Positions 6,669 to 14,459 of a DNA stretch of 19,992 nt are shown here, piece after piece. Source of the DNA: Phycisphaerae bacterium (lineage in GTDB: Bacteria > Planctomycetota > Phycisphaerae > UBA1845 > UTPLA1); NCBI GenBank assembly GCA_016935885.1, contig JAFGQA010000199.1, positions 1 through 19,992 of the forward strand, in the 5' to 3' direction. The position numbers and the translations under genes are program-made. How positions within the stretch are numbered: position 1 is the stretch's first letter; every line of letters begins with the position of its first letter. The notes under the pieces were generated by a model. It was not told the origin of the DNA and searched no databases. It saw only the letters and a program-made list of their open reading frames with translations.

Positions 6669-7268
6669 TTGTCCTTGAAAGCGTGGATGTCGGTGGCTGT
6701 GTTGCTCGCGATATGGGTGGCGCCTGCGCCCTCACACGCGGAGACCATCGTCGATTTCGACGGACTGTTTGCGCTGGACGAGGTCACGACTCAGTACCAG
6801 GGCTTGGGAGTCACTTTCGGAGCCGACCCGGCGCTGGATACGCTGTGCAACCTGATCGTTGCCAGCCCGATCATGGCGTCGAGCGCGCCCAACCTGCTGG
6901 GTTCCGCCTTCGACAACACGGACGGCGTCATTTCGTTCTTGTTCTCGCCGCCCGCCATAGAGGTTGCCTTCACGGCGGTGTCGGTCGAGGATGGCATGTC
7001 TGTCCAATACTACGATTCGGGCGGCTTGCTTATCTCGACGGACTCGCGATCCCCGGCGGACGACTACATCACGCAGGTGAGTGTCACCTTCAGCAGTTCT
7101 GAGATTGGCAGCGTCGTCATTCTCGCGGCCGACGAGGAAGGTCAGCCGGATTCCTTCGCTATCGATGACCTCACGTTCACACTCATGCCCGAGCCTGCCT
7201 CCATTGCGTTACTGGCCTTCGGCGTCCTTGGGATCCTTGGACGCAAGGCAGGCCGAGCACGCCGCTAA
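6669..7268 (+). CDS. PEP-CTERM sorted exported protein
   Basis: Predicted 199-residue exported protein of unknown function. I use the TTG at 6669: GGGGAG sits 7 nt upstream, and this start gives a proper signal peptide with a basic residue (MSLKAWMSVAVLLAIW...PSHAE). The next in-frame ATG (6687) would lack both. The mature part begins TIVDFDGL and is a beta-rich, Asp/Ser-rich domain of about 140 residues, resembling the small carbohydrate-binding-like folds common in PEP-CTERM proteins. The C-terminus is a textbook PEP-CTERM tail: PEP at residues 174-176, a hydrophobic helix, then RKAGRARR. In other bacteria this tail is processed by exosortase/archaeosortase-type transpeptidases and is linked to exopolysaccharide. 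No exosortase is in the window. Confidence 0.88.
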   Translation: MSLKAWMSVAVLLAIWVAPAPSHAETIVDFDGLFALDEVTTQYQGLGVTFGADPALDTLCNLIVASPIMASSAPNLLGSAFDNTDGVISFLFSPPAIEVAFTAVSVEDGMSVQYYDSGGLLISTDSRSPADDYITQVSVTFSSSEIGSVVILAADEEGQPDSFAIDDLTFTLMPEPASIALLAFGVLGILGRKAGRARR

Positions 7269-7478
7269 ACCGTCAAGACGAGAACTCCATCCGTCCTCGC
7301 ACTGCGCTTCATCTGGCGTGCGCCCGTCGGTATCCCACAGACGACTGGTCCGCCCATGCCCACAGGCGGTCCTTCGACGCGCGTGCCGAGGACCAGCGGC
7401 ACACGTCCGTAGTCTTCGTGTAGCGCGTGACGTAGTTGTATCACTTGCGGAGCGCCGCCAAGATACCGCGAGCCAGCG
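7269..7478. other. Convergent spacer, nothing recognised
   Basis: This 210-bp stretch lies between the 3' ends of the PEP-CTERM and polX genes. I find no gene, no strong stem followed by a T-run, and only a short CCGCC/GGCGG pair. Confidence 0.4.
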
Positions 7479-9200
7479 TTACGGTCGCTTCTGGGCCAGC
7501 CACTTCCGCACGGCAGGCAGCGGCCGGGTGTTCAGCACGTCCTTGGCCCGTACCCAACCTCGCCGAGCCGTGACGATGCCGAGCTTCATCTGCTCCAGTT
7601 GCGGAACGGAATGGGCGTCCGTACTGATGCAGATCGTCGCCCCCGCGTCGATCGCCATTCGCAGGTGCCGGTCCTTCAGGTCCAGCCGCTGCCACGAGGC
7701 GTTCAACTCCAAGGCGGTGTTCGTCTCGGCCGCCTTGGCGACGACCGCACTCATATCCAAGTCCATTGGCTCCCGGCGGTTGAGCAGCCGGCCGGTCGGG
7801 TGGCCGAGGATGCTGACGTACGGGTTCTCCATCGCCTGCAACACGCGCTTCGTCAGCTTGCTTCGGTCCTGGCGCATGGCCGAATGCACGCTCGCTACGA
7901 CAACGTCGCAGGCGGCCAGGAGTTGGTCCGGATAGTCCAACCTCCCGTCGGCGAGGATATCGCACTCGCAACTGACCAGGACGGTGATCGTGTCCAGCCG
8001 CTTGTTCAACGCGCGCAGCTTCTCGATCTGCCTCCACATCTTGTCGATCGACAGGCCACTGGCCACGCCGCTGGACTTGCTATGGTCGGTAATGGCGACG
8101 TACTCGTAGCCCAGTTCCTGCGCGGCGAGTGCCATCCCCTCGGCATCCACCGTCCCGTCGCTGGCGCTCGTATGGACGTGAAGATCGCCGCGGAGGTCGT
8201 CCAGTTCGATCAGCGGCTTGACGGCATCCGGCTCAAACTCGCCGCGATCCTCCCGTTGCTCCGGCGGGATCAGCGGCAGGCCCAGCTTCTTGTAGATCGC
8301 CGCCTCGTCCTTGCCCGCGACGCGCCGATCGCCATCGAAAAGCCCCCACTCGTTCAGCTTCCACTTCTTCCTTACGGCGATCTCACGGAGGCGCACGTTG
8401 TGCTCCTTGCTGCCCGTGAAGTATTGCAGCGCCGCCCCAAACGACTCCCCCGGCACGACGCGGCAATCCACCTGGATCTCCACGCCATCCCGCCGATCGA
8501 CGATGACGGAGCCCTTGGTCTTGCCCGACGCCAACACCCGCTTCGCCTGCGGCAGCCCGGCAAACGCATCGACCACGGTCCGCCCATCGTTCGACTGGCA
8601 AAGCAGGTCCACGTCGCCGATTGTCTCGCAGCCTCGCCGCAGGCTGCCGGTAACCTCGACCCGGGAAACCGCTTTCACCCTCCGCATCGTCTCCGCCAGA
8701 TCCTCGGCCAGCGGCATGGCCAAGCCCAACGGCGTTCGACCGACGGACTGTTCGGCGAACTGGATCCCCTGTGAAATCTGCTCGACGCTCTTGGCCCCCA
8801 TGCCCTTGAGCTTCGCCAGCTCACCCGAGCCGATGACCTTCTTCAAACCCGCCAGGCTCTCAACGCCCAATTCGTGCCACATCAAGGCGATTCGCTTCGG
8901 TCCGAGACCGGGGATGTCCAACAGCGCAGGCAATCCCGCCGGCATCGACTCAAACAGTTCGGTATGCAAGGTGATCGAACCGTCGGCCAGGTATTCCTCG
9001 ATCTTCGCCGTGGTGCCCTTGCCGATGCCCGGCAGCTTGCCCAGCTCACCCGATGCCGCCAGTTCCGCGACGTCCCGCGTCAGGTCTTTCAGTGTCCGTG
9101 CCGCGCGCCGGTACGAATTGACGCGGAACGGCTGCTCGCCCTTGATCTCCAGCAGGTCGGCGATTTCCAAAAAGACTTCTGCTATGTCCTTGTTTTGCAT
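7479..9200 (-). CDS. polX: DNA polymerase X with PHP exonuclease domain
   Basis: Predicted 573-residue family X DNA polymerase, a gap-filling repair enzyme. The ATG at 9200 gives the usual family N-terminus (MQNKDIAEVFLEIADLLEIKGE) and has GGTGG just upstream; TTG or GTG codons at 9209 and 9206 are less likely. Helix-hairpin-helix DNA-binding motifs are at LPGIGKG (56-62), IPGLGPKR (96-103) and LKGMGAK (131-137). The polymerase active site reads TGSLRRGCETIGDVDLL with Asp196 and Asp198, and the third acid is Asp245 in EIQVD. The PHP domain has its metal-binding set: DLHVHT (His341, His343), TDHS (Asp372, His373), Glu412, VHS (His439), GHPTGR (His467) and TDAH (Asp528, His530). Both polymerase and 3'-5' exonuclease activities are therefore expected. 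Length is normal for bacterial PolX (about 570). Confidence 0.97.
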   Translation of the reverse strand: MQNKDIAEVFLEIADLLEIKGEQPFRVNSYRRAARTLKDLTRDVAELAASGELGKLPGIGKGTTAKIEEYLADGSITLHTELFESMPAGLPALLDIPGLGPKRIALMWHELGVESLAGLKKVIGSGELAKLKGMGAKSVEQISQGIQFAEQSVGRTPLGLAMPLAEDLAETMRRVKAVSRVEVTGSLRRGCETIGDVDLLCQSNDGRTVVDAFAGLPQAKRVLASGKTKGSVIVDRRDGVEIQVDCRVVPGESFGAALQYFTGSKEHNVRLREIAVRKKWKLNEWGLFDGDRRVAGKDEAAIYKKLGLPLIPPEQREDRGEFEPDAVKPLIELDDLRGDLHVHTSASDGTVDAEGMALAAQELGYEYVAITDHSKSSGVASGLSIDKMWRQIEKLRALNKRLDTITVLVSCECDILADGRLDYPDQLLAACDVVVASVHSAMRQDRSKLTKRVLQAMENPYVSILGHPTGRLLNRREPMDLDMSAVVAKAAETNTALELNASWQRLDLKDRHLRMAIDAGATICISTDAHSVPQLEQMKLGIVTARRGWVRAKDVLNTRPLPAVRKWLAQKRP

Positions 9201-9277
9201 GTCCACCAATGTAACAAGCGAACGGCGGATTGCGAATAGCGAATGGCGAGAAGCCGGTCACCGCACGCCACGGGCCC

Positions 9278-9326
9278 TTCGCCCTTCGCTATTCGCCCTT
9301 CGCTATTCGCTATTCGCTATTCGCTA
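9278..9326. repeat. Heptanucleotide tandem array TTCGCTA/TTCGCCC
   Basis: Seven perfect-length 7-bp units: TTCGCCC, TTCGCTA, TTCGCCC, then four TTCGCTA, followed by a partial TTC. The complementary string GCGAATAGCGAATGGCGA lies at about 9232-9249, so the spacer can fold into a long imperfect stem. The array lies downstream of the glycosyltransferase and upstream of polX. The glycosyltransferase stop codon (TAG on the minus strand, 9324-9326) is part of the last unit. Confidence 0.9.
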
Positions 9327-10814
9327 TTCCCCGTGTGCCTCCGTTCGCCAGTAATCGCCCGGCTCGTGGATCTCCGGCCGCCGGTCGATCTGCCGCAGGC
9401 CCGAAGCGCTCTGAAACGCGATCTTCGCGTCGAGCCGCCGCTTGAACCCGACGCTGTCCGGCGACCACGGATACAGCACGAATTGAGCCATCGAGCAGAC
9501 GGCAATCACCGCCGCCACGCGCGCGCCCGCCCGTCGCCCGAGTCCGCCTTGCAGCGCGAGGCCGATCATGCAGTAACCCGCCGCCACCGATAGCACGAAA
9601 TACCCCTGCACGACGTGCATCAACGCCAGGAACAGGCTGATCGGCACGACCCACAGCAGCAGAATCGTCGCCACACCGCCCGGCCAATTGGACCCGTCCC
9701 CCAAGCCCCCGTGGCTCTGTCCTCCTTGTGGTGGCGGCACGGGCGGGACGCCTGTGCCACACACTGCGGCCGCGGCCGGAGGCCGCGCTGCGTTGCTAAC
9801 GATCGGAATCTTCGCGTCTCGCGAAGGAACCTGTGGCACCGGCGTCTCGCCGGTGGGGTCACGGGCGGGACGCCCGTGCCACACTTTGGTTGCGGCCGGA
9901 GGCCGCGCTGTGACACGGCTTCGGGATGGGCGCCGGCGTCGGTCCCGCACAATCCACCAAGCGGCCGGCGGCAGAAGCAGTACCGCGACGCCGAAATCCC
10001 AGCCGAGATTCACGCCGATCTTTACCAGGTTCCGGAGCAAGCCATTCACAAGACCCAGCCGATAGGCACTCGTCCCAAGGACAACATCGATTGTGTGGCC
10101 AAGCTCCGGACGGACCCTCGTCGGATCGGCCCGGCCGTACAAGTGGGAGGTAACCGCCAGGAATGCCACGATGCCTGCCGCCAGGATGATCATCGCGCCG
10201 AGCCCCCGCCGCCAGCGGAACCGCCACGCCACGTACGCCAGCATCGGACCAACGTAGATCAGCAGGTCTGCGCGGATGGAGATGCCGATGGCCAGGACGG
10301 TGGCCGCCCAGTACATGGTCGCCGACCGCCTCCTCGCCACCGCGCGATAACAAAGCCCGACGACGACCAGCCCCGTCGTACCGCCCGCCATGTAGTTCAG
10401 TGCCGTGGTCCCTTGAAACCAGACGAGCGGGTTGACGCCGAAGCCCAGTGCCAACCACCACGCGAGCGAATCGGCCAACACCCAGCGGAGCCCCACGTAC
10501 AGCAGCAGGGGCCCCACGATCGAGGCCGCCAACGACCACGCCTGATAGGCCGTGTAGGGTTCAAGCCCCGCCGCGTGCAACACTGTTCCCATGCCGACCC
10601 AAAGTGGATAGCCCGGATGGTGCACCGGATACTGGGCCGGAAAGCCCAGCGCGGCCATGAAGCTCTGCTCGTCAACGTCCACCGGCGTTGGGTGGTCCAA
10701 CAGCGGCACACGGAGCACAAACAACACCAACACCAAGCCGGCGGCGCGGACGGGAGACGTTCGCCTCGAAGCCGCCGGATCAAGCTCGCTGTGTGAGGAA
10801 TGGACGCTGCTCAC
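9324..10814 (-). CDS. GT-C type membrane glycosyltransferase, repeat-interrupted
   Basis: Predicted 496-residue polytopic inner-membrane protein resembling family 39/DUF2723-type lipid-linked sugar transferases. I use the GTG at 10814, with AGGA 9 nt upstream. The first membrane helix (about 23-40) is followed by DVDEQSF, an acidic pair where GT-C enzymes carry their catalytic acid, and then HHPGYPLW. Some seven further hydrophobic helices follow to about residue 300, with a GISIRADLL loop. Residues about 302-360 are foreign to the fold: Arg/Pro/Ala-rich peptides (HGRPAR, TGETPVP, CGTGVPPV) encoded by a hairpin-repeat array, probably extending a long cytosolic or periplasmic loop. Hydrophobic helices resume at ATILLLWVVPISLFLAL. 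The stop codon lies in a heptamer array, so the C-terminus may also be altered. Substrate unknown. Confidence 0.75.
   Translation of the reverse strand: MSSVHSSHSELDPAASRRTSPVRAAGLVLVLFVLRVPLLDHPTPVDVDEQSFMAALGFPAQYPVHHPGYPLWVGMGTVLHAAGLEPYTAYQAWSLAASIVGPLLLYVGLRWVLADSLAWWLALGFGVNPLVWFQGTTALNYMAGGTTGLVVVGLCYRAVARRRSATMYWAATVLAIGISIRADLLIYVGPMLAYVAWRFRWRRGLGAMIILAAGIVAFLAVTSHLYGRADPTRVRPELGHTIDVVLGTSAYRLGLVNGLLRNLVKIGVNLGWDFGVAVLLLPPAAWWIVRDRRRRPSRSRVTARPPAATKVWHGRPARDPTGETPVPQVPSRDAKIPIVSNAARPPAAAAVCGTGVPPVPPPQGGQSHGGLGDGSNWPGGVATILLLWVVPISLFLALMHVVQGYFVLSVAAGYCMIGLALQGGLGRRAGARVAAVIAVCSMAQFVLYPWSPDSVGFKRRLDAKIAFQSASGLRQIDRRPEIHEPGDYWRTEAHGE
9738..9910. repeat. Array of short-loop hairpins inside the glycosyltransferase gene
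   Basis: Two direct copies of a 51-53 bp unit (9738-9790 and 9860-9910) share CACGGGCGGGACGCC, GTGCCACAC and GCGGCCGGAGGCCGC. Between them lie CTTCGCG-TCT-CGCGAAG and CACCGGCG-TCT-CGCCGGTG. Successive palindromes thus have 3-nt loops: CACGGGCG-GGA-CGCCTGTG, GCGGCC-GGA-GGCCGC, the two TCT hairpins, CACGGGCG-GGA-CGCCCGTG, and GCGGCC-GGA-GGCCGC. The reading frame stays open through the array. The motif CTGTGGCACCGGCG (9831-9844) recurs at 12159-12172 outside any gene. Confidence 0.85.
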
Positions 10815-10873
10815 GGTGCGTCATCCTACGCCTGGACGGGCCCGCCCGCAAAACATACACTGGCGTACTGAAA

Positions 10874-10901
10874 GGATGAAAGATGAAAGACGAAGGATGA
10901 G
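10874..10901. repeat. Heptanucleotide tandem array GGATGAA/AGATGAA
   Basis: Four contiguous 7-bp units: GGATGAA, AGATGAA, AGACGAA, GGATGAG. It lies 60 bp upstream of the glycosyltransferase start (minus strand), in the divergent spacer with the phosphofructokinase gene. Confidence 0.75.
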
Positions 10902-10971
10902 AGCCATTGAGCACCTGAATCCTTGACGATTCGAGTCCTTGTTTCGACCTCGTCGACGCTGCAAACTTCAA

Positions 10972-11006
10972 CTTCCCGTTTTCGGTTTTCGGCTTTCAGT
11001 CTCGGG
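10972..11006. repeat. Heptanucleotide tandem array TTTTCGG-like
   Basis: Five contiguous 7-bp units: CTTCCCG, TTTTCGG, TTTTCGG, CTTTCAG, TCTCGGG. The array ends 12 bp before the phosphofructokinase ATG and occupies the place where a ribosome binding site would be expected, so it may affect translation of that gene. Confidence 0.65.
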
Positions 11007-11018
11007 CGCTTCAGACGA

Positions 11019-12143
11019 ATGGCCAACAGCAGCATCAAGCGAATCGGCATTCTCACCGGCGGTGGCGACTGCCCGGGCATCAATGCGGTCATCCGCGCCG
11101 TGGCCAAGACCGCGATGTTTAAGCACGGTTGGGAGTGCTTCGGCATCGAAGATGCGTTTCTCGGCCTGATCGAGGACCACATCCGCCCACTGTCCCGCTG
11201 GGACGTCAGCAACATCCTGACACTGGGCGGCACCATCCTCGGCACGTCCAACAAGTCCAATCCAAAGCGCTTCGCCGTCGGCAAGGACGATCATGGCAAC
11301 CCCATCTTCGAGGATGTCCGCGATCGCGCCATGTCCAACGTTGACAAATACGGGCTTGATGCCATCGTGGTGATCGGTGGCGACGGCACGATGACCTGCG
11401 CCGCTGGCATGATCCCGATGGGTCTGCGTTGTGTCGGTGTGCCCAAGACGATCGACAACGACCTGATGCACACGCACGTGACGTTCGGCTTCCAGACCGC
11501 CGTCGAGACCGCCACCGAGGCCCTCGACCGCCTCCACACCACCGCCGCCAGCCACCACCGCATCATGGTCGTCGAGCTGATGGGTCGCAACGCCGGCTGG
11601 CTGACGCTCCACGCGGGCATCGCCGGTGGCAGCGACATCATCCTGATCCCCGAGATGCCCTACGACCTTGGCAGGCTCTGCGAGTTCTGCCAGGAGCGGA
11701 TGAAAAGCCGCAAGGCCTTCACCATCGTCGCCGTTTCCGAGGGGGCCCGGCCCATTGGCGGCGAGCAGGTCGTCGACCAAATCGTCGCCGACAGCCCCGA
11801 CCCCATCCGCCTCGGCGGCATCGCGCAGGTCCTGCACAAACAACTCGAAACGCGTCTCGGCATCGAAAGCCGCGCGGTCGTCCTTGGCCACGTTCAACGC
11901 GGTGGCTCTCCTTGCGCCGCCGACCGCGTCTTGGCCACCCGATTCGGTTACACCGCCACCGAACTCCTGGCGGGGGGCGATTTCAACCGCCTCGTCGTCG
12001 TTCAGCACGGTGAACTCACGAGCGTTCGAATCGAGGACGTCGCCGACCAGCAGCGCCTCGTCCCCAAGGACCACGAACTCGTCCAGGCCGCCCGGGCCGT
12101 AGGCACCTGCTTCGGTGTTGGAGACCAACCGGCTCCTGCATAG
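11019..12143 (+). CDS. pfkA: 6-phosphofructokinase (ATP-type with Lys at the donor-site position)
   Basis: Predicted 374-residue phosphofructokinase, phosphorylating fructose 6-phosphate in glycolysis. The ATG at 11019 starts MANSSIKRIGILTGGGDCPG, the expected N-terminal strand; the ribosome binding site is weak and embedded in a heptamer array. Conserved motifs are LTGGGDCPGINAVIR (13-27), GGDGTMT (120-126), the catalytic PKTIDND (142-148, Asp146 equals E. coli Asp127), MGRNAGWLTL and GHVQRGGSP. Gly123 matches E. coli Gly104, the ATP-type residue. Lys143 replaces Gly124, where pyrophosphate-dependent enzymes have Lys. This Gly/Lys combination is known in some ATP-dependent enzymes, including those of trypanosomes, so ATP is the more likely donor, but PPi use cannot be excluded. 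Length exceeds E. coli PfkA (320). Confidence 0.96.
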   Translation: MANSSIKRIGILTGGGDCPGINAVIRAVAKTAMFKHGWECFGIEDAFLGLIEDHIRPLSRWDVSNILTLGGTILGTSNKSNPKRFAVGKDDHGNPIFEDVRDRAMSNVDKYGLDAIVVIGGDGTMTCAAGMIPMGLRCVGVPKTIDNDLMHTHVTFGFQTAVETATEALDRLHTTAASHHRIMVVELMGRNAGWLTLHAGIAGGSDIILIPEMPYDLGRLCEFCQERMKSRKAFTIVAVSEGARPIGGEQVVDQIVADSPDPIRLGGIAQVLHKQLETRLGIESRAVVLGHVQRGGSPCAADRVLATRFGYTATELLAGGDFNRLVVVQHGELTSVRIEDVADQQRLVPKDHELVQAARAVGTCFGVGDQPAPA

Positions 12144-12546
12144 CAGCCCGTGGCAAGACTGTGGCACCGGCGCCAAAGCCGGTGGCTTTCGCGGTCAGGA
12201 ACGGCGTTTCCGAACCGCTGTTTTCCCTTTCACCACGGGCTGATAGACGAGCCACGGGCTTCAGCCCGGGCGGCCTTTCGCTCGCCAACTGCCCTTCCTC
12301 CCAGCCACGAGCCACGGGTTTCAGCCCCACGCGGCCGCGCTTTGGGGCCCAACGCGTGTCCTCGGCCGAGCGTCTTGGAGCACGCGGCTCTCTGGGATTA
12401 TGGGGCGCCTTGATGTGGAACCCGCCACTTCCAGCGCTTCAACGATGATCGTTTCCTGAATCTCACTTGGCAGTCGGCCGATCGTTTCTTACGCTTGGTC
12501 AGGGCGGCTCGCCACCGGCCACCGACAACAGTGCAGGAGTGAAAAG
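12144..12546. other. 403-bp spacer with palindromic repeats
   Basis: No gene seen. CACCGGC-GCCAAA-GCCGGTG (12165-12171/12178-12184) follows the phosphofructokinase stop by about 20 bp and may help end transcription, but has no T-run. CGGGCT-TC-AGCCCG (12255-12268) and the related GCCACGGGTTTCAGCCC (about 12311-12327) are two copies of an ACGAGCCACGGG-headed palindrome. A third head, GACGAGCCACGGG, is at 19881-19893. From about 12340 to 12530 I see nothing distinctive. AGGAG at 12535-12539 is the pilin ribosome binding site. Confidence 0.5.
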
Positions 12547-12717
12547 ATGACCAGAATGGGATCGTACGCCAAGGAGTTTTGGGACTGCGAATCGGGCGCC
12601 ACCGCGACGGAATACGCTGTGATGATCGCGCTGATCCTGCTGGTCGTCATCGCCGCCGTCGCCGCCCTGGGCACGAAGGTATCGAACACCTTCGCGGACG
12701 CCGAGCGGGGCTTCTAG
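12547..12717 (+). CDS. Flp/TadA-type class IV pilin subunit
   Basis: Predicted 56-residue Flp-family pilin (tight-adherence pili). The ATG at 12547 has AGGAG 7 nt upstream. The sequence MTRMGSYAKEFWDCESG is a hydrophilic leader. A prepilin-peptidase site follows: cleavage is expected after Gly17, exposing ATATEYAVM with the Glu (residue 22) at mature position 5 and the adjacent Tyr that define Flp pilins. The hydrophobic helix MIALILLVVIAAVAAL and a short polar tail (GTKVSNTFADAERGF) complete the usual form. No tad/rcp/cpa assembly genes (TadA ATPase, TadB/C, TadV peptidase) are adjacent; its neighbours are glycolytic and aminotransferase genes. It may use machinery encoded elsewhere. Confidence 0.9.
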   Translation: MTRMGSYAKEFWDCESGATATEYAVMIALILLVVIAAVAALGTKVSNTFADAERGF

Positions 12718-12814
12718 CCCATGCACGGACCGTACTCGACACGATTCGGCCCCGCCGACTGCGAAGCAGACACACTCGGACCATGGATCACCGTGGTGGG
12801 GGGATCTCCACGCG

Positions 12815-14161
12815 TCAACCAATGCCCTCGAACACCTCATCCAGACATGCCACGATAAACGCCGCATCCGCTGACGTAATGCACATGGGCGGCTTGATGC
12901 GCAGCACATTGCCATGGAAGCCGCCTTTGCCCAGCAGGAGCCCGCGCCGCCGGGCTTCCTCCAGGATGTCCGCCGCTTCGGTGTTTGCGGGCTCCTTTGT
13001 CTGTCGGTCACGCACGAGTTCCACGCCGAGCATCAGGCCCATGCCGCGGACCTCGCCGATCAGCCGGTGCTTGTCCATCAAGCCCTCCAGTGCGGCCTTC
13101 AAGTCGCTGCCGACCTTCAGGGCATTCTCCTGGATTCCCTCCTCGTCGATCACATCCAGTGTCGCCAGCCCGTAGGTTGCCTGCACCGGGTTGCCGCCGA
13201 ACGTGTTGAAGTGCAGCTTGCCGACCAACGCCTTGGCAATCTCCGGCGTCGTCGTCACCGCACCCAGCGCGGCACCGTTGCCGATGCCTTTGGCCATGGT
13301 GACGATATCCGGGACAACGCCGTAGTTCTCAAACCCCCAATATTTCGTTCCCGTCCGGCCGAAGCCCGTCTGCACTTCGTCCGCAATGCAGAGCCCGCCA
13401 GCCTTGCGGACTTCTTCGTAGGCGACCTGGAAGTACTCCTTCGGTGGTGTCACCGCCCCGCCCACGCCCATGATCGGCTCGGCGATGAAGCACGCAATCC
13501 TACCCGCCGTGCTGAAGTTGATCACGTCTCCGATGTCGCGTGCGCACTTCATGTCACATGATGGATAGGTCAGCCCCAGTGGGCACCGATAACAATAACC
13601 CGGCATCGCATGATGAACACCGAATGAGTGGGGCGTCGTGTACTTCCAGGTGGCCTGACCGGTCAGGGCCATCGTGGACTGCGACCCTCCGTGATAACCG
13701 TGCCTCAACGAGATGACGTCGAAGGCCCCCGTGGACTGTCGGGCCGTCAGGATCGCAAGGTCGTTCGCCTCGCTACCGCTGTTGGTGAAGTAGCTGACTT
13801 TCAGTTCCCCGGGCATCTTGGACGCCAGCTTCTTGGCGTACTGACCCACGGTCGGATGAATGTAGATCGTCGTCGTATGTTGCAGCTTTCCGACTTGTTC
13901 GCGAACGCGCCGGACGATCGTCGGATGGCAATGCCCCACCGACACCGTCACGATTCCCGCGATGGCATCCAGGTACCGCCGGCCCGTCTCGTCCCACAAG
14001 TACTGCATGTGGCCCTCAACCGCCATAAACGGTTCCCTGTAGTACATCAGGATCGCCGGCGACAGGTATTCCTGCCGCAGGGCAAACACCTCGTCCTTGC
14101 TCGGCCCTGTGTACGGCTCCGGCGTGTGCGAACAGGCCGGTAGTGGTGGCGTCTTGGACAT
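12815..14161 (-). CDS. Class III aminotransferase, AGXT2-like (alanine-glyoxylate type)
   Basis: Predicted 448-residue PLP-dependent aminotransferase. I use the ATG at 14161 because AAAGGA lies about 8 nt upstream; the upstream in-frame start (14212) adds a basic, unlikely extension. Landmarks: [35 protein letters not shown], the PLP-contacting [13 protein letters not shown], and Schiff-base Lys291 in TMAKGIGNG, followed by HFNTFGGNP and [13 protein letters not shown]. Overall the sequence follows mammalian AGXT2 closely, including HFNTFGGNP and the C-terminal MCIT. It therefore probably transfers amino groups from alanine or beta-amino acids to glyoxylate or other keto acids. A cluster [20 protein letters not shown] contains several Cys and is similar in position to a Cys-rich loop in AGXT2. 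The gene stands alone, convergent with the pilin gene. Confidence 0.93.
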   Translation of the reverse strand: MSKTPPLPACSHTPEPYTGPSKDEVFALRQEYLSPAILMYYREPFMAVEGHMQYLWDETGRRYLDAIAGIVTVSVGHCHPTIVRRVREQVGKLQHTTTIYIHPTVGQYAKKLASKMPGELKVSYFTNSGSEANDLAILTARQSTGAFDVISLRHGYHGGSQSTMALTGQATWKYTTPHSFGVHHAMPGYCYRCPLGLTYPSCDMKCARDIGDVINFSTAGRIACFIAEPIMGVGGAVTPPKEYFQVAYEEVRKAGGLCIADEVQTGFGRTGTKYWGFENYGVVPDIVTMAKGIGNGAALGAVTTTPEIAKALVGKLHFNTFGGNPVQATYGLATLDVIDEEGIQENALKVGSDLKAALEGLMDKHRLIGEVRGMGLMLGVELVRDRQTKEPANTEAADILEEARRRGLLLGKGGFHGNVLRIKPPMCITSADAAFIVACLDEVFEGIG

Positions 14162-14459
14162 GTCACGTTTCCTTTCTTTGCGTATTATCAGGCGAGCAGC
14201 GCCGCTCGTCAAAAGCCCGCCTCGTTAGCAAGGACTAGTCCACAACCCCGGCTTGCCGTTTGGCGGCCGCTCTGAATACTGGATGTGCCGTAGCGACCTC
14301 TCCACAGTCAACAGGCACCGCGTAGAACCACAATGTCCACGCCGCCAAGTATCATTCGTTGGACGCGCACCGCTCGGGATGATGTTGAATGCGCGTCTCC
14401 CGAAATGATACAATGAAATCGCGAGCCGCCGTCATGCCCGAGTGCAAGGAGCGTTCACC
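14162..14459. other. Divergent promoter spacer
   Basis: This 298-bp spacer lies between the aminotransferase and the FG-GAP gene. Apart from one good promoter facing right (14385-14414) I recognise no element. No repeat of the families seen elsewhere in the window is present. Confidence 0.45.
14385..14414 (+). promoter_or_regulatory. Sigma70-type promoter for the FG-GAP gene
   Basis: TTGAAT (14385-14390), an 18-bp spacer, then TACAAT (14409-14414). Each hexamer departs little from TTGACA/TATAAT. The predicted start site near 14421 gives a leader of about 39 nt to the ATG at 14460, a normal distance. It is one of the best promoter matches in the window. Confidence 0.6.

Noticed and set aside
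9278..9326. CRISPR array.
   Set aside because: The period is 7 bp with no spacers and no cas genes nearby; it is a simple tandem repeat.
10968..12176. A 402-codon minus-strand frame covering the whole phosphofructokinase gene.
   Set aside because: Antisense shadow of a gene with all catalytic motifs; the Asp/Gly/Val-rich translation has no recognisable fold.
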